Shown here piece by piece: positions 60,866-64,000 of a stretch of DNA of 64,000 nucleotides. A program made the translations under genes and the position numbers. Position 1 is the stretch's first letter. Every line of letters begins with the position of its first letter. The notes below the pieces were generated by a model. The model was not told where the DNA came from. It saw only the letters and a list, made by a program, of their open reading frames with translations, and did no database searches. This stretch comes from Rotaria sp. Silwood1 (Eukaryota > Rotifera > Eurotatoria > Philodinida > Philodinidae), in assembly GCA_905250075.1 (NCBI GenBank), contig CAJNOP010000179.1, positions 248,001-312,000 of the forward strand, read 5' to 3'.

Positions 60866-61327
60866 AGGAAGAATAATTTTTGAAATGAATAACAGATATT
60901 TGCTGTTCCTTTTGTAATATCAATTCTTAAAAACGTTTACTGGAAATTTCCAATCAAACCATTTTGGCAAAAGCTTTCTATGTTGTTCAGTTTTATTACT
61001 GTCGTTTTCTATTGAATCAGATCACGATAAAAAAAAAGTTTGAACTATTTGACTTAACACAAACAAGCGGAATCGTTTCTACATAATTTTAACGAATACC
61101 ATCAAATTGTTTACTATTCAAATAATAAAAAAATTGAGTAGATTCAAACTTTTGAGACAAATAACGTCTAAAATGATTAAGAAAACAAATCATGCTATAA
61201 TTAAGAACTAAGGCGTGGAACTTTATAATTCATTTATGCTGCATCAAAACTCATATTGTTTTTTATTTAATTTATTTTAAACCGAATTTTTCCATTTATC
61301 ATTATTAAGAACGATACACGATCTTGG

Positions 61328-61435
61328 GTGCTTGTTCACTTTAAACATATTCCATACACTAATTGGCGTATTTAACGCTCACACATCAAAGAGTGCGGGT
61401 GAGAGCATATGTCGAAAGTGAACAAGTACCTTAAT
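61328..61435. repeat. Short inverted repeat
   Basis: TGCTTGTTCACTTTAAACATAT near the left edge is mirrored by ATATGTCGAAAGTGAACAAGTA at the right edge, with about 50 bp between. It lies downstream of the SQD1-like gene. Probably a small MITE remnant. Confidence 0.6.
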
Positions 61436-61731
61436 TTCAATATCAAAGCAAAATTTAATGTGCCAAAAAAAAAATCTATGCTTAGCGTATATCTGAATGT
61501 TAACAATTCACTTAATGTATTTTATCTTGTTTCTTTTCAGTTATAAATGTGAACATTCATCAACTGTAATTTTCAATTGGAAACTGAGTACGTCAGGAAA
61601 ATTTTTAATTTTTGACGAATGCTTTAATATCTAATAAAGATTAAAGAGACTTTTATTGATTTACATATTAATTGTTGTTTTATTAAGTAATTATGAAAAG
61701 TATGCACTCGATTAGAATAAATTTCTATCTA

Positions 61732-61752
61732 ACATATATATATATATATATT
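61732..61752. repeat. (TA)n microsatellite
   Basis: A run of about ten TA dinucleotides lies just downstream of the SQD1-like stop codon. Nothing else is seen in it. Confidence 0.8.
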
Positions 61753-61811
61753 TCAAAATAGAATAAAAGTAAGTAAAGAAAGATAATAAACACAAAGTTT
61801 GTTAAATTTAT

Positions 61812-63008
61812 TTAGTGCTCATTATTTATAATCGTTGCAGTTCCTTGTTCATCTGAGTTCCATTGTACCTGAGGTGGAATTAATTTTAAGTTGACACGGT
61901 CTGCATATTTCTTTGACAATTGAATAAGTGATGCAATTGTTTCATTTGATAATAATGTTGGTTGAAGACCTAAGGAACGAAGATTCGTATTGATGCAATT
62001 ATAATAATGAACTTCTTTTTCTGTTCGTGGATTTTTTAAATGTGTTATTTTACATTCATGATGGAATTGATTTTCAGACACTTGTTGGACGAGTTTGGCT
62101 AAGTCTAAAACAGAAAACATTTCTGTAAATTGATTAAATACACGATATTCGCCAGGTTTAGCTGGTATTTCACATGCAATTTCTATGCATTTCACTGTAT
62201 CACGAATATCAATGATTGATCTTGTTTGACCACCTTTGCCATAAACGGTCAATGGATGACCAAGTGCAGCTTGAATACAAAAACGATTGAGAACAGTACC
62301 GAATATATGATCATAATCGAAACGATTAGCCAATATTGAAGATAGATCAATTTCAGGAGTACTGTAACCATAAACGACACCTTGATTTAAATCGGTTGCT
62401 CGCAAATTCCATGTTCGACATGCGAAATTAATCTGATCACTGTCACAAACTTTTGTCAAATGATAAAATGATCCAGGCTGTTTTGGATATGGTAGTCGAT
62501 CTGATCGTCCTTTATATTCAATATTGATAAAACCTTCTTCAATATCAATATTTGGTGTACCATATTCACCCATTGTACCTAATTTAACAAGATGAGTATT
62601 CGGCGAATGTTCATGTAATGCCCATAAAATATTCATATTTCCTATAGTATTGTTTATATGAGTTCGAACAGCATGTTCATGATTAATCATTGAAAAAGGT
62701 GCTGATCGTTGTTGAGCAAAATGAACTAACGCATCAAATTTCGATTCGCAATTAATCACTTTGCATACATCAGAATAATTGGTGACATCCACATTAACAA
62801 AATGAATTGTTTTTCCTGTTAAACGATGCCATTCTTTTAGACGTTCATCAATTGAATGAATAGGTACAAGTGAATTTAAATTATGTTCCTTATCCCACTC
62901 TCGACGAATAAGATTATCGATTATGGTCACATCATGACCACGTGCAGATAAATGAAGAGCTGACGCCCAACCACAATAACCATCACCACCAGCTATGAGA
63001 ATTTTCAT
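61812..63008 (-). CDS. SQD1: UDP-sulfoquinovose synthase (SQD1/SqdB type), likely horizontally acquired
   Basis: A single-exon 398-residue protein of the extended SDR superfamily. In the pathway, the enzyme makes UDP-sulfoquinovose from UDP-glucose and sulfite, the head-group donor of the sulfolipid SQDG, normally in plastids and cyanobacteria. The Rossmann site is GGDGYCGW (residues 7-14). QQRSAPFSM has Arg101. LGTMGEYGTPNIDIEEGF has Thr145. FYHLTKVCDS has the Tyr182-x3-Lys186 catalytic pair. Further motifs are ATDLNQGVVYG, VLNRFCIQAALGHPLTVYGK and FNQFTEMFSV. All key residues known for the plant enzyme are present, and length matches the mature plant or bacterial enzyme. There is no plastid transit peptide, so the product is probably cytosolic. 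Codon use is AT-rich like the neighbours, so the gene is settled in this genome. No sulfolipid transferase (SQD2/SqdX) is in the window. Confidence 0.93.
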   Translation of the reverse strand: MKILIAGGDGYCGWASALHLSARGHDVTIIDNLIRREWDKEHNLNSLVPIHSIDERLKEWHRLTGKTIHFVNVDVTNYSDVCKVINCESKFDALVHFAQQRSAPFSMINHEHAVRTHINNTIGNMNILWALHEHSPNTHLVKLGTMGEYGTPNIDIEEGFINIEYKGRSDRLPYPKQPGSFYHLTKVCDSDQINFACRTWNLRATDLNQGVVYGYSTPEIDLSSILANRFDYDHIFGTVLNRFCIQAALGHPLTVYGKGGQTRSIIDIRDTVKCIEIACEIPAKPGEYRVFNQFTEMFSVLDLAKLVQQVSENQFHHECKITHLKNPRTEKEVHYYNCINTNLRSLGLQPTLLSNETIASLIQLSKKYADRVNLKLIPPQVQWNSDEQGTATIINNEH

Positions 63009-63030
63009 CTACAAAAAAAATATTATATCA
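63009..63030 (-). promoter_or_regulatory. Splice-acceptor-like site directly before the SQD1 ATG
   Basis: On the coding strand the sequence ATATTTTTTTTGTAG abuts the start codon exactly. It has the form of a 3' splice site. It could be the acceptor for a spliced leader (bdelloids are known to trans-splice) or for an intron after an unseen 5' exon. Confidence 0.5.
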
Positions 63031-64000
63031 AATACAATGTTATAATACCTCAGATCAACCATACGTTGCTCAATTTTTTTGTCAGTACTAGATATTTTGG
63101 TAAAATTTTAGCAAAACTATCGTAAATCTGTAAAGCGAACCTATAGACCTACATTTGTTTTTAGTATTATTCTGGCGCAAAACTCCTATGCAAATGTTCA
63201 AGATATACACTCAAAATCAGTGAATTACTTCTGATAGTTTCCTTGATAGCAACGTCGAATAGATCTGCACGAAAGTTATTACCTGATATGTAAAATGGTT
63301 CAAAAAAAGTTAATGAAACTCTAAAACGGCAAAGAAAGGGTGTGGAATATGGGTGTTTGTTAATATTAATTACAGCCACACCCTCATCAAAAATCGATTT
63401 TAATTTTATCAATTGATAAAAATTCTTCTCATCGATTTTAATTGAAACTAATCAAAATTACCAACTTGGTTATTTATTATATAACAAAATCCATATTATA
63501 ATCGATTATAATTCTTCTAATTGATTTGTGTTAATTATAATTTAGATTTTGTTGCACAAAAATCAGGTTATCAGTTTCGATTATGCCGATACGATTTTGA
63601 ACTTTAAATCGCTAAAATTTTTCACTGGGTATGTGTTGTACTGTTAGTAAATAAATGCGTGAATTCAAATGTATTCGACAGCTTCATACTATTGACATAA
63701 ACTTACTAGTAAATACTTATTACATAGAGTCAAATATTCTGATGATTTATCTAAGTAATAAAGGAATGATGTTCATGAGAAAATAATTAAGTGAATGTAA
63801 ACATTATCATCATTATAGTGTTCCTTTTATATTCTATCACTCGGTCGCCTTATTCAACCTTTTTGATTCATCATTCTATCAAGTCAACCATATCGAATAT
63901 AAGATTGATTTTTAGCTAAACATAAATAGGTCAATAAAAAAAGAAATACAAGGACATCGTATAAAAGGTAGAATATTTTTTTATAATTAGCTTCGCCCAT
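63031..64000. other. Upstream region of the SQD1-like gene, no further gene seen
   Basis: AT-rich with repeated ATCGATTTTAAT/AATCGATTATAA-like words near 63400-63520. The minus-strand frame at 63167-63412 has no domain and no splice link. The window ends inside this region, so a further gene may lie just beyond. Confidence 0.45.

Noticed and set aside
1..64000. CRISPR arrays, bacterial operons, rRNA genes, telomeric repeats
   Set aside because: No direct-repeat/spacer array, Shine-Dalgarno-led gene clusters, rRNA sequence or TGTGGG-type telomere arrays were seen; gene structure is eukaryotic throughout.

Overview
The window looks like nuclear DNA of a bdelloid rotifer (Adineta/Rotaria type). 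The sequence is strongly AT-rich. Genes have many short GT-AG introns (about 50-80 nt, T-rich 3' ends). The animal genes are unmistakable: a TRPC channel, a TIA-1 type RNA-binding protein, a Na+/K+-ATPase beta subunit, a chondroitin synthase and a neuropeptide precursor. Two copies, one intact and one decayed, belong to a Cys/His N-terminus plus coiled-coil family that I associate with bdelloids. The intron-free UDP-sulfoquinovose synthase fits the known abundance of horizontally acquired genes in bdelloids. The species call is inference; no rRNA or mitochondrial marker is present.

Layout. 0-1.1 kb: a two-exon gene for a small secreted four-cysteine peptide (minus). 5.4-6.6 kb: a single-exon gene of unknown function (minus). 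6.6-8.8 kb: two long fold-back elements, one with an internal 20-bp minisatellite. 10.1-18.3 kb: a seven-exon TRPC-type channel gene (minus) whose introns carry palindromes and a 34-bp minisatellite. 23.9-27.9 kb: a thirteen-exon TIA-1/TIAR-like gene (plus), with a 987-bp TA-flanked mariner-type fold-back element in its largest intron. 30.0-32.4 kb: a soluble cytochrome b5-like gene (plus) tail to tail with a SHIPPO-repeat ciliary protein gene (minus). 36.9-39.2 kb: a chondroitin sulfate synthase-like gene (minus). 40.7-42.3 kb: a Na+/K+-ATPase beta subunit gene (minus). 44.4-45.7 kb: a B-box-like/coiled-coil protein (plus). 47.2-47.6 kb: a secreted neuropeptide precursor ending in a CCAP-like peptide (plus). 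47.6-61.8 kb: gene-poor, with MITE-like elements, a 93-bp tandem repeat, a nonsense-mutated B-box family pseudogene and other coding remnants. 61.8-63.0 kb: the SQD1-like UDP-sulfoquinovose synthase (minus).

The genes do not form a pathway; this is an ordinary eukaryotic gene neighbourhood. The strongest observations are the complete SQD1-type sulfolipid-precursor enzyme in an animal-type contig, two small secreted peptide genes, and a high density of long inverted repeats that are tolerated inside introns. Exon borders come from reading splice sites and checking that the reading phase closes across every junction. No alignment or transcript data were available.
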